Of a stretch of DNA of 64,000 nucleotides, positions 46,204-58,351 are shown piece by piece. Numbering within the stretch: position 1 is the first letter of the stretch; the number at the start of each line of letters is the position of its first letter. The notes under the pieces were generated by a model. It did not search any database. It was not told the DNA's origin and saw only the letters and a program-made list of their open reading frames with translations. The position numbers and the translations under genes are program-made. Source of the stretch: Polychytrium aggregatum (taxonomy: Eukaryota; Chytridiomycota; Chytridiomycetes; Polychytriales); assembly GCF_025602895.1 (NCBI RefSeq), contig NW_026516243.1, forward strand, positions 62,001 through 126,000. Reading direction: 5' to 3'.

Positions 46204-48273
46204 GCAGACCCGATTCTCTTTGAGTTGGTTGGTTGGTTGGTATGCGACGGCTCGTCCGTTTGCAGTACAGCCAGCTCCGCTTTCCTCTGGGATCAATAGA
46301 ACTCGCACCAGCGACTCTATCTGCTGCTGCTCGTGCACGGCAAAGTGATAGCGGACGTGGATGCCGTCGACATGCCGGGCTTGCCCTGCATTCCCATGCC
46401 AGATGCAGCATGGTTCTGCGGATTGCAGCGACAGCGCGTGCTGCGGAACCGGGGTTTGAGCGGATCGGCACCGACCTGGAAGCGCCTGCCCCCACTCCGT
46501 ATCGCCAGGCACGCCCTATCTGCTCGTGATCAAGCTTGTCGCTGCAGCAGATCCGAGGCAAAGGCCTCCCAGAAACGAGCACAAGCTCCCCTCCCCTGAC
46601 ACAAGCGAGGGACAGGCTGGGAGCACAGCATCACATGCGCTGTCGAGACGATGCAGAGCAGGGTTTCGGCTGCAGCAACGCACTGAGGCGTGGTGCGCTC
46701 CAAGGACATCTGTATAAGATGGACGCCAGGCGCAGGATGCTGCAGCCGCTGATGCCGATCGACGACAGCAGGTGGATGCAGAGCCATGAGGGAGGGGGAG
46801 CATGTCTGTTTCTGCAAGACACGGCTGGCACACACTGCGGCCGCACCACACGCAATATTCCCGCGAGCGCAACACAAGCACCGAGGACAGGAGGCGAAAA
46901 CCTTGAGCCGCAACAGCTTCCCGACGAACCCAGAAAGCGAATGCTGAGCAGCAGGCACAAGGATGCGATCGCTCCGCCTTTCTTTTTCTTTGTTGGCGGG
47001 AGGGGGTGCGCCACCGCCGCATGAGCACCGACAAGTTCGCGTGGGCAGCGACGATCTCTGGCAGCGAGCACGGACAACAGAACGGGCAGAGGCACCGTGG
47101 CGACCCGGGGGGTGGGAAGGGTGGAAGGATGGGAGGCGGAAGCCGCCGACGGACAGATGCCCGAGCATGGGGTCGGCCTGTAGCCACATGAATCGCAGCG
47201 AGCGACGATCGCCTGATGCGCAACGGCAGCAGAGGCAAGAGCGGCAACCGCCCATGCAGCCAGCCGAGTCAGGCGCACAGAATGCAGCGAGGAATGCCGC
47301 GGGCTGGGCGATTGCCCCGGGCATCAGCAACAACAGCAGCAGCAACAGCAGCAGCAACACCAGGCGGCTGGTAGTCGGCTGCCGCTGCCGCCAGTGCGCT
47401 TTCGCTTTGCATCCATCTGCTTTCTGCATTTGCCGGCAAGGCAGATGCAGGAGCAGGACCTGACCCCTGTGGACTGGCCGGCTGAGCCAGTGGGGGGGGG
47501 GACGAGGCGGCAGCCAAAGCAGAAAGGCGCTGCAGCCCGACCAAAGCCGACAGGACCGAGGCCAAGCCGGAGGCCGAGCGGGAGGCCGAGCTCGACAGGG
47601 AGGCAGGACGGCGGCGAGACGGACACGTTCGAAGGATTGCTTATCGCCCGAGGGGGGGGACGACGGAGAGCGCAATCGGTCTCCACCACACCCGCCACCC
47701 GCGGACACGGATAGACGGTGCTCCTGCGGCTTCGACTGCCGGCATAACTGGCTGGTGGTTCCAGCTGGAACCCGGTGGTGGCGGCCTGATGCGGTGGGCA
47801 GCGCAGACGCCCGGCGATGCTCGCACCAGACGGCCGCAGAGCAGTGGCGCGCCAGCGACAAGTACCCTGTGGTGCACACCAACCCACCGGCGGTTCACAC
47901 GCACCTCAAGGCCTGCAACAAGCGCAATTCGCACTTCCATTTGCACCGACACTCGCATTTGCACCGACACTCGCATTTGCACCGACACTCGCACCGCCCG
48001 GCCAGGTGGCGGCCGCCCGCGCTGGTCGCACCGGCCAGGAGTGGCAGCCGCCTGCCCCGTCGCTGGCCCAATCGATCTCGGGTCTGTATGGAGGAGCGCT
48101 TGTCGTATCGCCGCAAGCTCAGCAGGCTCGTCGGCCGTTGCCCATTTATAACGGATGCTCGCTGCGGGCCTGCGCCGCCTCGTCTTTCCCCGACCGTCTC
48201 TCGATCTGCCTCGGCCCTCCAACCTCCCCCTCTCGCCCGTGCTTGGCCGGCGCTTTCCTCTTTCTCTTCAGCA
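46204..48273. other. Spacer between UGGT and the first Zds_C-like gene
   Basis: The left part is 3' sequence of UGGT. From about 46,940 to 47,690 the plus strand is G/A-rich, with G-runs at 47,497 and 47,652 and a CAGCAA repeat near 47,330-47,360. From 48,140 on it is C/T-rich, like a leader for the downstream gene. A 450-codon minus-strand open frame (47,882-46,530) has coding-unlike composition and no known domain. Confidence 0.5.
47935..47998 (+). promoter_or_regulatory. 18-bp repeat with GCATTTGC words upstream of Zds_C-like gene 1
   Basis: Three tandem copies of an 18-bp unit (CATTTGCACCGACACTCG), plus a partial one, lie about 280-340 bases before ATG 48274. The same CATTTGC word recurs upstream of the paralog at 58,352. 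A promoter role is inferred. Confidence 0.5.
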
Positions 48274-49567
48274 ATGGGCTCTCCGATTGCGTTCCTGGCC
48301 CGGTCGGTGGTTTCCAACTTCAAGGACCGGGTCCGTCCCCACAAAACCGAGCCGCTCGAGCTTGTTCTGCGGCCAGCCGACGGCAGCGACCAGTCGCCGA
48401 TACCTGCAGTGCACGACCACGACCACGACCAGACCGTCTGCATCAAACAGGCGCCAATCCCTGCGAGTCCCCGACCTTCTCACAGCCTGCCTATGCGGCC
48501 CACGAAGCTGCGTCGCGGCTCGGACAAGAAGGCGCCGATGGACAGCAAGTCCAGTAAGTCGCCTTTCTCTTTTGCGGTGTGTCTGAGGAAAGAAAAGATG
48601 CGTGGGATCCCTCCATGTGCGATCCCTGCGTGTGAGATTCTCCGTGTCTGTTCATGCACATCCGCCACGCTTGCGTGTCGGGGCTTGAAAAGGAGCACAC
48701 CCCTCCCTCGGAGTGCCCCAGGCATGATCAAAAGTGCCGCGGCCGATATCGTGGTGGTTTCGGGGCCTCGGTGTTGCTCAACCTTCCTTTCTAATGGCAA
48801 TGCTCTCTGCCTTTGCAGCACCTCCTTACAAAGAGGACATCAAGTACAAGTACGAGGCGCCCACCACCATCGCGGATGAGCCCCTCGAAGTCACCCTCGT
48901 TGCCGGCACCATCACCATCGCTCCGCTACCACCCGTTTGCCTCGATCCGTCCCTCAGCTTTGAATCGGCTCTCGAGCTGCTCAGGAGGCTTCCCATCCAG
49001 CGACTGACCGACCACAGCATGACGCCCTTCACCGATGCGGCCACTGGTCTGCCTCGTCTGCGACTGGACTACGAAGCCTGCATCTACATCCTATCAGCCC
49101 TGAAGCTCGAACGGAGCAGCACACCCTTTCGCAACCAGGCCCTCATCTGGCGGCTCAGATCGCGCATGCTCGTTGCCGATCCGACCATCGATGCCGCTGT
49201 CCAGCTGTCGCAAGAAGTGTTCAAGGTGTGGCCGCATCTGCAGTCGTATTTCCCACGCAACATCAGCAGGACGCTAGAACTGAATGCCGCCGATGAAGTT
49301 CACTCAACGCCATTACTGGTGGCCTCGGTACGGCACCGCCAGAGCAACCGCATGTCCTCGCCGCTGTCACAGCCGCCAGATGAGTCGATCGAGGACAGAA
49401 TCCTGCAGGAAGTGTCGTGCAAACTCTCACTCCTGATGGGCGACGAGGCCACCCTGCCAGCCGAGAAGCAGCCCAGCAACCCCAGTCCGTCGTCCACACC
49501 CCCGCCCCAGCCTCCAGCAAGCAAGCCTGGAATGTGGGCCCATTTTGGTCGAAACCGACACCTGTGA
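48274..49567 (+). CDS. Zds_C-like protein 1 (paralog of the gene at 58352)
   Basis: Two exons (48274-48553, 48819-49567) give 342 residues. The N-terminal 110 residues are basic and Ser/Pro-rich with an Asp-His run (HDHDHD). The middle holds RLDYEACIYILSALKLERS followed by a FRNQALIWRLRSRM helix, then KVWPHLQSYFPR. The pattern ExxIYxLSxLKLxxxxxPxRxQxL recalls the C-terminal domain of the fungal Zds1/Zds2 proteins (Zds_C), which bind and restrain PP2A-Cdc55 in yeast mitotic exit. That likeness comes from memory of the motif, not a search. Here the segment is about residues 175-212, mid-protein rather than terminal. The C-terminus is Pro/Ser-rich and likely disordered. ATG 48274 follows a C/T-rich leader. 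Confidence 0.72.
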
Positions 49568-50709
49568 ACCCTCCCCGGACGGGTCCATACATCCAGGATG
49601 ACGGCGATGCTCTGGCCTGTCGAAAGGACCATCGATCGAAAAACTACCACTGTCGAGCAGGCTTCTCGTACATCTCTATCCTCTGTCCTCTCCGGGAGAG
49701 CCACAAAGAAAAAAAACGAAACCCCCCCCCAAAGCATATCCAGCCAAACCTGCGACCCTTATCTTGCTCACGGAGTGGGCTTGACTCTTCTCTAGGATAC
49801 ATCTCATATCTGCAACCCTTCAGCCCGCTGCTCCCGTCCCCATCCGATCCCGTACTGGTGATTAATCTGGTTGCTCGGCTCAGCCGTTCCGGCTCCATGG
49901 CCCAGATCCCCTCCTCTGCTTTGGCCTATCACCGCCACCTTTTTTTTCTCTCTCTTGACTTTGCTTTCCTTTTTTTTTTTTTTCCTTTCTTTTTGGTTTC
50001 GGTGGCTGTTTTCATCTTTCACAATGCTTGCTTGGGCGGGCTTGACCTGCCCACATGTTCTTGGCCGGTCCTGACACGGCCACTCCTCCCTCGGTTGTCT
50101 TGGTTTCTGTTCCGCATCCATGTTCTATATATATTCGGGACCCGCTCCAGCAATATCGCTATGCGACATCGGAGCGGTCGTGTCTCGCTTGTCAAATACA
50201 GCCTCATTTCAATGACATATGGCGAGAACGCGACACACCCACCCGTTGACCGTCTTCGGATACCGCCGATGCCAGCCACCAAAACTCAGCAGAGCAGAGC
50301 CACCGTCGTGGACATGGATATCCCAGCGAGGGCACATGCGGCACACACCGCCGTACGCTTTTGTCCATTCATGGCGGTCGGCCGGCTGAACCTGCTCATC
50401 CATGGCGACGCGCCCAGCGAGCAGCCGATCCACCGTGTGCGACTCGGCGTGTGCCTGCCACAAACAAACGCGACGCGCGGCACTCTGTCCAACGACACCC
50501 GCGTCTGTGCAACCAGAGCGCGCCAGCCACTCCAGCCACTCCAGCCAGCCTGGATCGATCCGAGATCGGTCCCGGCTTCTCTCCTTGGCATCGGCCTGGC
50601 TTTCGTTGTCGGGTCCAGCATCCCCTGGCGTCTCCAGCATCCCCTGGTGAGCCCAGCATATCCCGGCGTCTCCAGCGTCCAGGACACTCAAGTGCGCACG
50701 ATCGTCGAC
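49568..50709. other. Spacer between Zds_C-like gene 1 and the calpain gene
   Basis: It holds a T-rich tract (49,935-49,995), a TATATATAT word at about 50,126-50,134, and a short repeat of CCCCTGGCGTCTCCAGCAT-like words at 50,620-50,680 just before the calpain start. Open frame continues upstream of ATG 50710, but its composition is not protein-like. The T tract and TATA word may be promoter parts; this is a guess. Confidence 0.5.
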
Positions 50710-53700
50710 ATGGAGGAGCGCTTTGCAGTTTCGTCCGAGTCTCAGCCGGCCCCGCCGCAGACCCGCTCGCTCAAGGAGATGTACAAGGAGGCCTTCCGTC
50801 TCGCAAACATGGCCGTCGCTGCCGATCAGGCTGGCGATATGGGTTTGGCGACGACCTTGTACAAGGAGACTGTCGAGGTGGGCATGCGGACGGCATCTGG
50901 ATGAACATGGCGCTTCTGTGTTTGAGCGGTGCCGGTCAACCTGGGCAATCAGAGCAGCGGCGATCCAGGCCGCACATCTCTCCCATCCAACCAAGACCAT
51001 GACCAAGACCGTTGCCATGACCAAGATCATGGCCATGATCATGCATGCCTTCCACAACTCACATATCGACCATGCCGCTCTCTGTTCCGCCCATCCGAAT
51101 TAACGCCAAATCAATTATAATCAATCGACGCTCTTGCCCCAGCTTCTCATCGAGATCTACGAAGGTAATCGCTGGGCTTGACATTGGATGGCATGGTGTC
51201 GCCGCTCACCCCCCGATTGAGGGCGGCTTTCCAGTCGCTGACCTTGGACCCGGCCGACAGGAGAAAAGCCCGAGGACAAGAAACAAAAGGCTCTGTCGAG
51301 GGCAAACGAGTACGTCTCGAGGCTCGAGACTCTCAAGAGCATGGGGAAATGGACCAAGAGCAGACCCTCGGCCACGCCGCTCGAGCACATCTGCCAGCAA
51401 GCGCAGGTAGGCAACCGGACGACATTCAACTCGCTCACGGCCGGCGCCCATTTCTGCATCGCAGGGTCGTAGCCGCTCGCTCGCTCGCTCGCCATTGAGA
51501 TCCTTTGTTTGTTCATTCATCTCTCTGGCCTACCCATGTTCAGTTTGCTTACGAGCAAGCCACGGAGCTGGACCAGTCCGAGAGCTTTGACGAAGCCGAG
51601 CAGTCGTACCTGGTCGCCATACAGATATACCAGAAGGCAATCGAGAGTACGTGCCATGTATTTCGACAGCAGACTTGCATCCACCGCATGGATGTTCAGC
51701 TGCCTGTGTTGCTTGCTGCAGGGGATTGCCACTGTCCCGAACCCGTTGCATCTCAGAGTTTGTTCTGCGGGAAGCGTGCACTCCCCCCCCCTCCGACCTG
51801 TGTCCGTCAATCCCCATTTCAGCTGATCGGTCCTTGATTCCTGTTGATTGCAGTGGGCCCCGACAGTCCTGTCCTGAGTGATTTAGTCAAGCGGCTCGAG
51901 AATCTCCAGAAACGAGCCGCCGAGCTGGCACTGAACCGCGTTGTGGTCGATCGTAAGTCGGATAGTGCACCATGATCAGCCGGATTCCCTTACTTCCTAT
52001 TGCTTTTGCGCCGGAAGCCTGATTCCAACACGATCGCATGCTAACGACCCGCAATCTGGACCAGGCCTGGGCTCGCTGATGGTCTCCACCACCCTGCCGG
52101 TATCTCGGCATGCACCGCCGGGGAGTGAAGGCCCAACTCGCCTCTCCGAAGCCGAGTTGGAGGTCATCAAGGGCTCGTCCGTAGTCAACGGCCGGATCTA
52201 TCCGCCCTGGCTCGAGACCGACAAAAAGGAACGCTTTGCCTTTTCCAGGGCTTTCGAGGACCCCGACGGCCTCCTGGCCATGTCGGATCAGCAGATCGAC
52301 AAAGCCGCGGTCTGGAAACGACCGGCCGAGTTCATGTCCAAGCCGACGATCTTCTCGTTCATCTCCGGCACGACCCTCATCCAGGTATACAGCCCCTGTG
52401 TGTGTGTGGAGTCCTTTGGCTGGATGTGGTGTGGTGTGGCTCTGACTGTGGTTGAGGTGTGGTCTAACCTCTCTTGCCTATTTGTGCACACCGCGGGTGG
52501 ACAGGACACCATCACGGACTGCTCATTTGTGTCCTCGCTCAGTGTCGCTGCCAATTACGAGCGCAACTTCAAGGAAAAGGTATCAGTATCGTGAAGCAAG
52601 CGAATCGGAACCTTGCCCCGGCTTGGTAGGATGCCACGACTCCCACCTAACCGCCCCTACTTGTTGTTGCCCAATCGACCCATGTCGCCGCTCGACATGT
52701 GCCGTCCAGCTCATCACCAGCTGCATCTTCCCACAAGATAAAGACGGGAGACCCATCTACAATCCCTCTGGCAAGTATCTCATCCGACTGAGATTCAATG
52801 GCGTCGAAAGAAAGGTAACGCTGAATAACAGAATGTCTCCTGCAGGCCTCAATGGTCGCCGCGGCCGTCAATTAGGTTCGCCCCCACACTCCCAAACACA
52901 ATCTCTGACGCTAGTGTTATCCGCCATTTAGATAGGTATGGTGCCCCTTGACTTCGCTGCTATTGCCGATCAAATCTCGAGTGCCAACGCGGCGTGAGAA
53001 CATGCCAAAAATCCAACCCCGTATCGCCCTGCGAACTTTACAGTTGTGGACGATCTTCTACCTGTCGTCGGCGACAGTAAGTACTGTCTGCGTGTTGGGC
53101 ACCGTTGCGCGCCGCTCGTCGCCGATTTCGGCTCTGCTTTTGGCGGTTCGTGAGAGATGGCTTCGACGTGCGCTGATGCGCCAACACATATGGGTTGCGA
53201 TCTCAATAGGTGCGCTGGCGTGCACGTACTCGACAAACAAGAACGAGCTGTGGGCCAGCCTGATCGAGAAGGCCGTAAGTACACCGGCAATATCCGAAAC
53301 AGGAGATGTGGGGGGGGGGAGAATGGAGTGTCCCGTGCGGATGAACACTACTGCCTCGGCCTTGCTCACACATGAACGCCCTCAACAATCCTTGTGTCGA
53401 TGCGACAGTACATGAAGCTCGCTGGTGGATATACCTTCCCAGGATCGTAAGTGCTTTCTCGTCCGCCACGAGCACCGATAGATGCCCAGGAGAAGGCTTG
53501 TCATTTGGGAATTCGGTACGGACACTGATTTCCATTTAACACCTGTACGTGTTTCTGCTGGCACAGCAACTCGGGCATCGACCTCTATGGTATAATCGCG
53601 GCACCTGGACTGCTTGACTGCTAGGCGCGACAGACTGCTACAGAATCATGCGATGCAGGTTCATAAGATCGCAACTCACTCTCGCCTACGAATCCACTGC

Positions 53701-56700
53701 ACAAATGAAATTCCCTACCCCGTAGCTCTGACCGGCTGGACGCCAGAGCATCTCTTTATCAACGAGTGAGTAGCGACGTTTGCAGTATCGAGTCCACCCC
53801 TTATCATGGCGACTTCAGTCAGGATCGATATGCGAGCTTGGTGCTGTGGAAGGTTGCTGGCTTCGTCTCTCCCTGACTCACCCCTCCTGCGTCTGCATAC
53901 GCTTCTTGCCGCTGCTCGTTTTACCACAGTGCTTCATTCGACCATGAGAAGCAGTGGAAGGCCCTCTACAATGGCCATGACAAGGGCAACATCCTTGTGA
54001 CCATTGCCACGGTATGTGTGATCGTCGTGCTCAGTCGCTCGGGCACATCTAGCGCTCGTGGAGCATCGGCACCGGCACCGGCACCGGAACTGGGCAGCTA
54101 CGCCAACTCATGCTGCGATCTGGATCCTCATCAATCAAGGGAACCTACACCGAAGAACACGATACCATGGGGCTCGTTCCCGCGCACGCTTATGCTGGTG
54201 AGGACCAACACTTCAGCAATCCATGAACGAGCAATTTTGCCCCATGTCCCATGATCTTGACTGATATCGAATCTTCCCTGTTGGGAATGCACCTAAGTCT
54301 AGTTCTCAAGATCAAAGAAGTGCTCGGCCACCGCCTGCTCCAGGTGAGCACCACAGATTGCTGCTGGACGAGTTTCACCGACTCCATAAAAGCATTCTGA
54401 CAAGCTAAACTCTACGTCAGGTCAAAAACCCATGGAGCCACAAGCGATGGAAAGGTATTTCCCGAGCACCAGCCGTGTCCGGATGTGCTGTGGTTTGGTC
54501 ATGAGCGTGGTCCACCGTTGCTGTTTGACACGGTTTAGTGTCGATGGGGAGAGGGATTCTATCGGCGCACATTCCCTCCGAAAAGGTTCGTCCAGTCCAG
54601 CCAACACCCCTTTGCTGCTTCATGCTCCGTGTCCAGGACCCTTCTCGCATATGGACCATGTCCGCTGGACCGACGATCTCAAGCACGCCCTCAACTACGA
54701 CCAGCTCGGTGCACGTCAGATCGATGACGGGCTGTTCTGGATCGACTTTGAGTCGGTGTGCCGATACTTTGAGTGTATCCACATCAACTGGTATGGGAGC
54801 CACTGGAGCAGTTTTGCCGCAGCCTTGCCGCAGCAAGCGAAAGCATGGCAGGGCATGGGCGTGAGCTTTCGGGCGGACAGTCATTCTTCCCCTTGGCTCA
54901 TTGCGCTTTTGTCTTTGGCAGGAATCCCAAGCTCTATGCCTACAAGCAAAGCACCCATTTGTAAGCGCCTGTGGGCCTGATGTGGGACTCGTGTGTATAA
55001 CGGTGTGCCAGAGTCGCTGTGGCAGCTTCCCTCTCTCCCCTCCCCACTCCACTAACGCATCGATACCACACTCTTCATCAGCACATGGTCTCTCGGCCAG
55101 GGCCCGTACCGAGACCGGTACAATCTGGGTGTGTTCTTGCGCATTTCTTGACACGCCATCAGCCTGATTCACAATCGGCTTGTTCTGGATGGCCCTGTAC
55201 TCACAGGCTCTAAGGGGGCCAGAGTCCTCATCCTTGTTTTCAACTGACGTGCTTGCTCATGTTGGCTCCTCTACGCTTGGACAGCCCTGAATCCGCAGTA
55301 CTGCCGTAAGTATCCCCCCCATGTCGGCAGAGGTGTCGGCCATATTGCTCCTCATCGAGTACTGCGCCTTGATACTCGTTCGCTGATATCAATGTCCGGC
55401 CTGACGATAGTCAAAGTCAACAACTCTACTACCGAGCCTGTGGAGGTTCTCATTCTCCTCACCAAGCACGTCACTCGCTTGGTACGTTGACCCTCCCTTA
55501 TCGTCCAACGAAGTTCCATGCCCAAATCCTCGATGCTTGCTCAGCAAACGCTCGGCAAACGCTTGACCCTGCCGTATGTTGACTGTGATATCTGGGCGAC
55601 AGGAAGACAACACCGACTTTATCGCTGCCCATGTGTTCGGCAACGGCAAGAAGAAGCGCATCTACTATCCATCCAATACGGTGCACAAGGGCGTGTATAT
55701 GAACAGCCCGCACAATCTGGTAAGGGGCGCGGAGTACCGAATGGACAGTGGTACACGACCGCCCCACGCTGCATTGGTTTCGAGGACGGTGCCGTCATCA
55801 TTGGCGATGCCACGTAGAGCCGAAGGACCAAGCCTGATGCCGCCCACACTCTCGGCCGGGATTGGATAGGTCCGCCTTATGATCAATCCAGGCCCGCACG
55901 CCTATGGAATCGTCATTTCACAGCACCGCCAGACGCAGGCCCTCAGCTTCAGCCTGAAGGTCCAGAGCCTCTTGCCGTTCTCGATGACGACCATCTCCGA
56001 CCCTCCGGGCACGCTGGAGCAGCAGGTGACCGGTAACTGGGAGGACGAGAATGCCGGCGGATCGATCAGCCACTGGACACACATGAACAATCCCAACTAC
56101 CGCGTCTCGATTCCTGAAGCCACCTCGATGGTGGTGATGCTGGAAGGGCCAAACGACGTCCCGATCAACATCAAGATCCTGCGTGGAGGGCAGCGAGCGG
56201 CGCAGTAAGTCAGGTTTCCGACGATGAATGGCCAATAAGAGAATGCGGCGCTGACGATTCGCATTCCTCCTGCCCACAGCATCACGAGCTCCAGCGACAT
56301 TGTTGTGTCGTCTGGCGACTACCGCCATGGATTCTGCTACCTTGAGCTTGCAAACATCAACGGTGAGTGCCGGTTGCCCCTGCATTATTGTGCAGATTCT
56401 GTTGGTTCTGAACCTTGGCCCGATTGAGCACCCATATCTGCGATCCACCAGGGGGCCAGCAACGCTCCGTGGATGTTCGAGCAATGATCTGGCAACGCAG
56501 GCTCATCAACAACCTCGCCGACATACAGCGGGCGAGTACACCCTCATTCCGTCAACCTTTTCGCCGGGACAAAAGGGGCTCTACGTGCTCACGTTCAAGA
56601 CCAAATGCCCGTTGACGATCACGCCGATCCCGCTCGAGGGCCATGTAGGTGCCGGAGCGAGAGGAAGCGGCATCGGCACCTGGGCCGCTTCGCTGCTCCT

Positions 56701-57612
56701 GCTGCTTTTGTTGGCCTTGTCGCTCTGGCCAGACATATGGTTCGCAGACAAAGTTGCCTCTCACATATCTGCCTGACGATGCACTGTCACTCCCTTTGCC
56801 AGGGCATGATCAAGCGAGTGTTCAAGTCTCAATGGTAAGTCCCGGAACGCCGGTCCTCTGTCATACCGAACAACTCGGACTGACAACAGCGTCCGGGCCT
56901 GGTGTCGCCATGCAGGATCCCCGATGTCAACGCCGGAGGCAACTCACAGAGCCCCAACTATCACAAGAACCCAAAGCTCATTTTGCGGGCCACGAAGCCG
57001 ATGATGTTCAAGTGAGTGTGCGGGGCGTGGGAAGGCTGTGGACGGACGCCAAGCACGGGTCCTGCTCAGCCAAGGCAGTCCATACAATCGATGCAACCGC
57101 CCGACCAGCGCCGTCTGCCCGCCTGGGTCTGGTGGCTCACTCACAGGCTCTTGCCAATCCACCCGATTTGTTGGGCAGGACTCGACTCATCGTCCCAAAC
57201 GGCAAGCCGCCGCTGCCATGGATCAACGCCGCTGTGTTTGTCCACGACCGACAGGCCGAGCATGGCCTGGGAGCCGAGATCGCCAACTCGGGCCCGTACG
57301 CCCAGCTCGCCCAGGGCGTGTCGATGCACTTTGCCGTCCCAGCCAGCCAACACGGTGGGTATCTGGCTGCTCGCATGTGGCTGATCGCATGTGGCTGGCC
57401 CAGCGCACGAGGACATTGCCCCGCACACCCATGAGACCCTCCAGACCACCGAAAGCTACTGACGCTGCACTCGGATTCGCCGAAAATCCCACCTTCCCTC
57501 CCCACCCACAGAATGCATCGTTCTCTTTGCGACATGGGAGCCGCAGGCATCGCCGTTCGAGTGGTGGGTTTACACCGACAGCGACGAGTACGAGATTGTC
57601 GAAGTTCGATAG
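50710..57612 (+). CDS. CAPN7: Calpain-7/PalB-type cysteine protease with tandem MIT domains
   Basis: Non-classical calpain; in fungi PalB/Rim13 cleaves the pH regulator PacC/Rim101 with ESCRT-III, which MIT domains bind. Exons: 50710-50877, 51144-51165, 51261-51406, 51544-51646, 51854-51952, 52065-52384, 52505-52579, 52710-52814, 52932-52935, 53044-53076, 53210-53274, 53409-53446, 53567-53589, 53726-53765, 53930-54011, 54140-54197, 54303-54343, 54421-54454, 54637-54790, 54922-54960, 55082-55128, 55285-55305, 55411-55481, 55603-55719, 55870-56204, 56280-56362, 56529-56644, 56803-56834, 56916-57011, 57179-57354, 57512-57612; 947 residues, all phases closing. MIT helices lie near 18-60 and 113-147. 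The protease core has TDCSFVSSLS (Cys292), VPAHAYAVL (His457) and VKNPWSHKRW (Asn477), a complete triad. Beta domains follow at about 545-635, 636-813 and 814-947; the last two share an NAGG...NP.Y pattern. That is one domain more than I expect for animal CAPN7 (813 residues). Confidence 0.92.
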
Positions 57613-58351
57613 AACGTTCCGGCTGCAACAAGGTGGGCTTGCCCTGTTGTACTCTGGTGCGACTGTGCAGACCGCGGTGGCAGCACGGCACAAGACGATG
57701 GCTGTGGACGCAAACGCCGCTTGGTGGCCGTGGCGCTTGTTGGTTCTGGCAAAACTGGGCGGGGGGGTATTGTGCTGAAGAAGAAGAAAACATTGAACTG
57801 CAGCGCAACACGACCGAATCGAGAGCGAGCGAGCATAGAGTGCTGGAGGAGGAGGAGCGAGAGACCCGGCATAAATGCATCGATCAAAGTGCAATTCACA
57901 CCGAATATCATCCGTAACAACACACCGAATATCATCTGCGACGATACAGTCGACACACGGTTGACTGCCAACAAAGCGCAATTTGCTCGCGCTGTTTGTT
58001 TGCCCCCCCCGCCCGCTGCCCTGTGCCTCGGCCGCTTTCGTTGTGGCCGGTTTTCGGCTTGGGCAATCGCCTGTCCCGCCTCTCTTCCCTCTGCGCTTCC
58101 GTCGCCGTTGATCGACATCGACATCTGCATCGACATCTGCATCTGCATTTGCATTTGCATTTGCGTCGGCATCTGCATTGCGTCGTATCCGCATCCGCAT
58201 TCCTGCCGGTATCCGTCGGCCAAGGCGCCTCACCCCGTCGTTCCACCGCCCACAATCCACACCGGCCCTCCAATCTGCCCTGGCGCCTCTCCAAGCCGTT
58301 AAGGTTTTACTCCCCCGTGCACGTTCTGCCACCCATCCCTCGCTCTTGCCC
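57613..58351. other. Spacer between calpain and Zds_C-like gene 2
   Basis: It contains 3' sequence of the calpain gene, a G-run near 57,764, a C-run near 58,004, then the CATCTGC/CATTTGC repeat region at 58,108-58,178 and a C-rich leader. No gene seen. Confidence 0.6.
58108..58178 (+). promoter_or_regulatory. CATCTGC/GCATTTGC repeat upstream of Zds_C-like gene 2
   Basis: About nine hexamer-like units (GACATC, TGCATC, TGCATT), ending in three head-to-tail GCATTT words, lie 175-245 bases before ATG 58352. They include ATTTGCAT, an octamer-like word. Shared CATTTGC words with the promoter of the paralog at 48,274 suggest a common cis element. Confidence 0.5.

Noticed and set aside
46631-47278. 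Apparent secreted protein with a signal-peptide-like start (MRLTRLAAWAVAALAS)
   Set aside because: The first codon is GTG, not ATG, and nothing downstream is recognisable.
46530-47882. 450-codon minus-strand open frame after UGGT
   Set aside because: Composition is unlike a protein (runs of Leu, Cys, Arg, Pro from repeats), with no domain, and overlapping frames are equally open.
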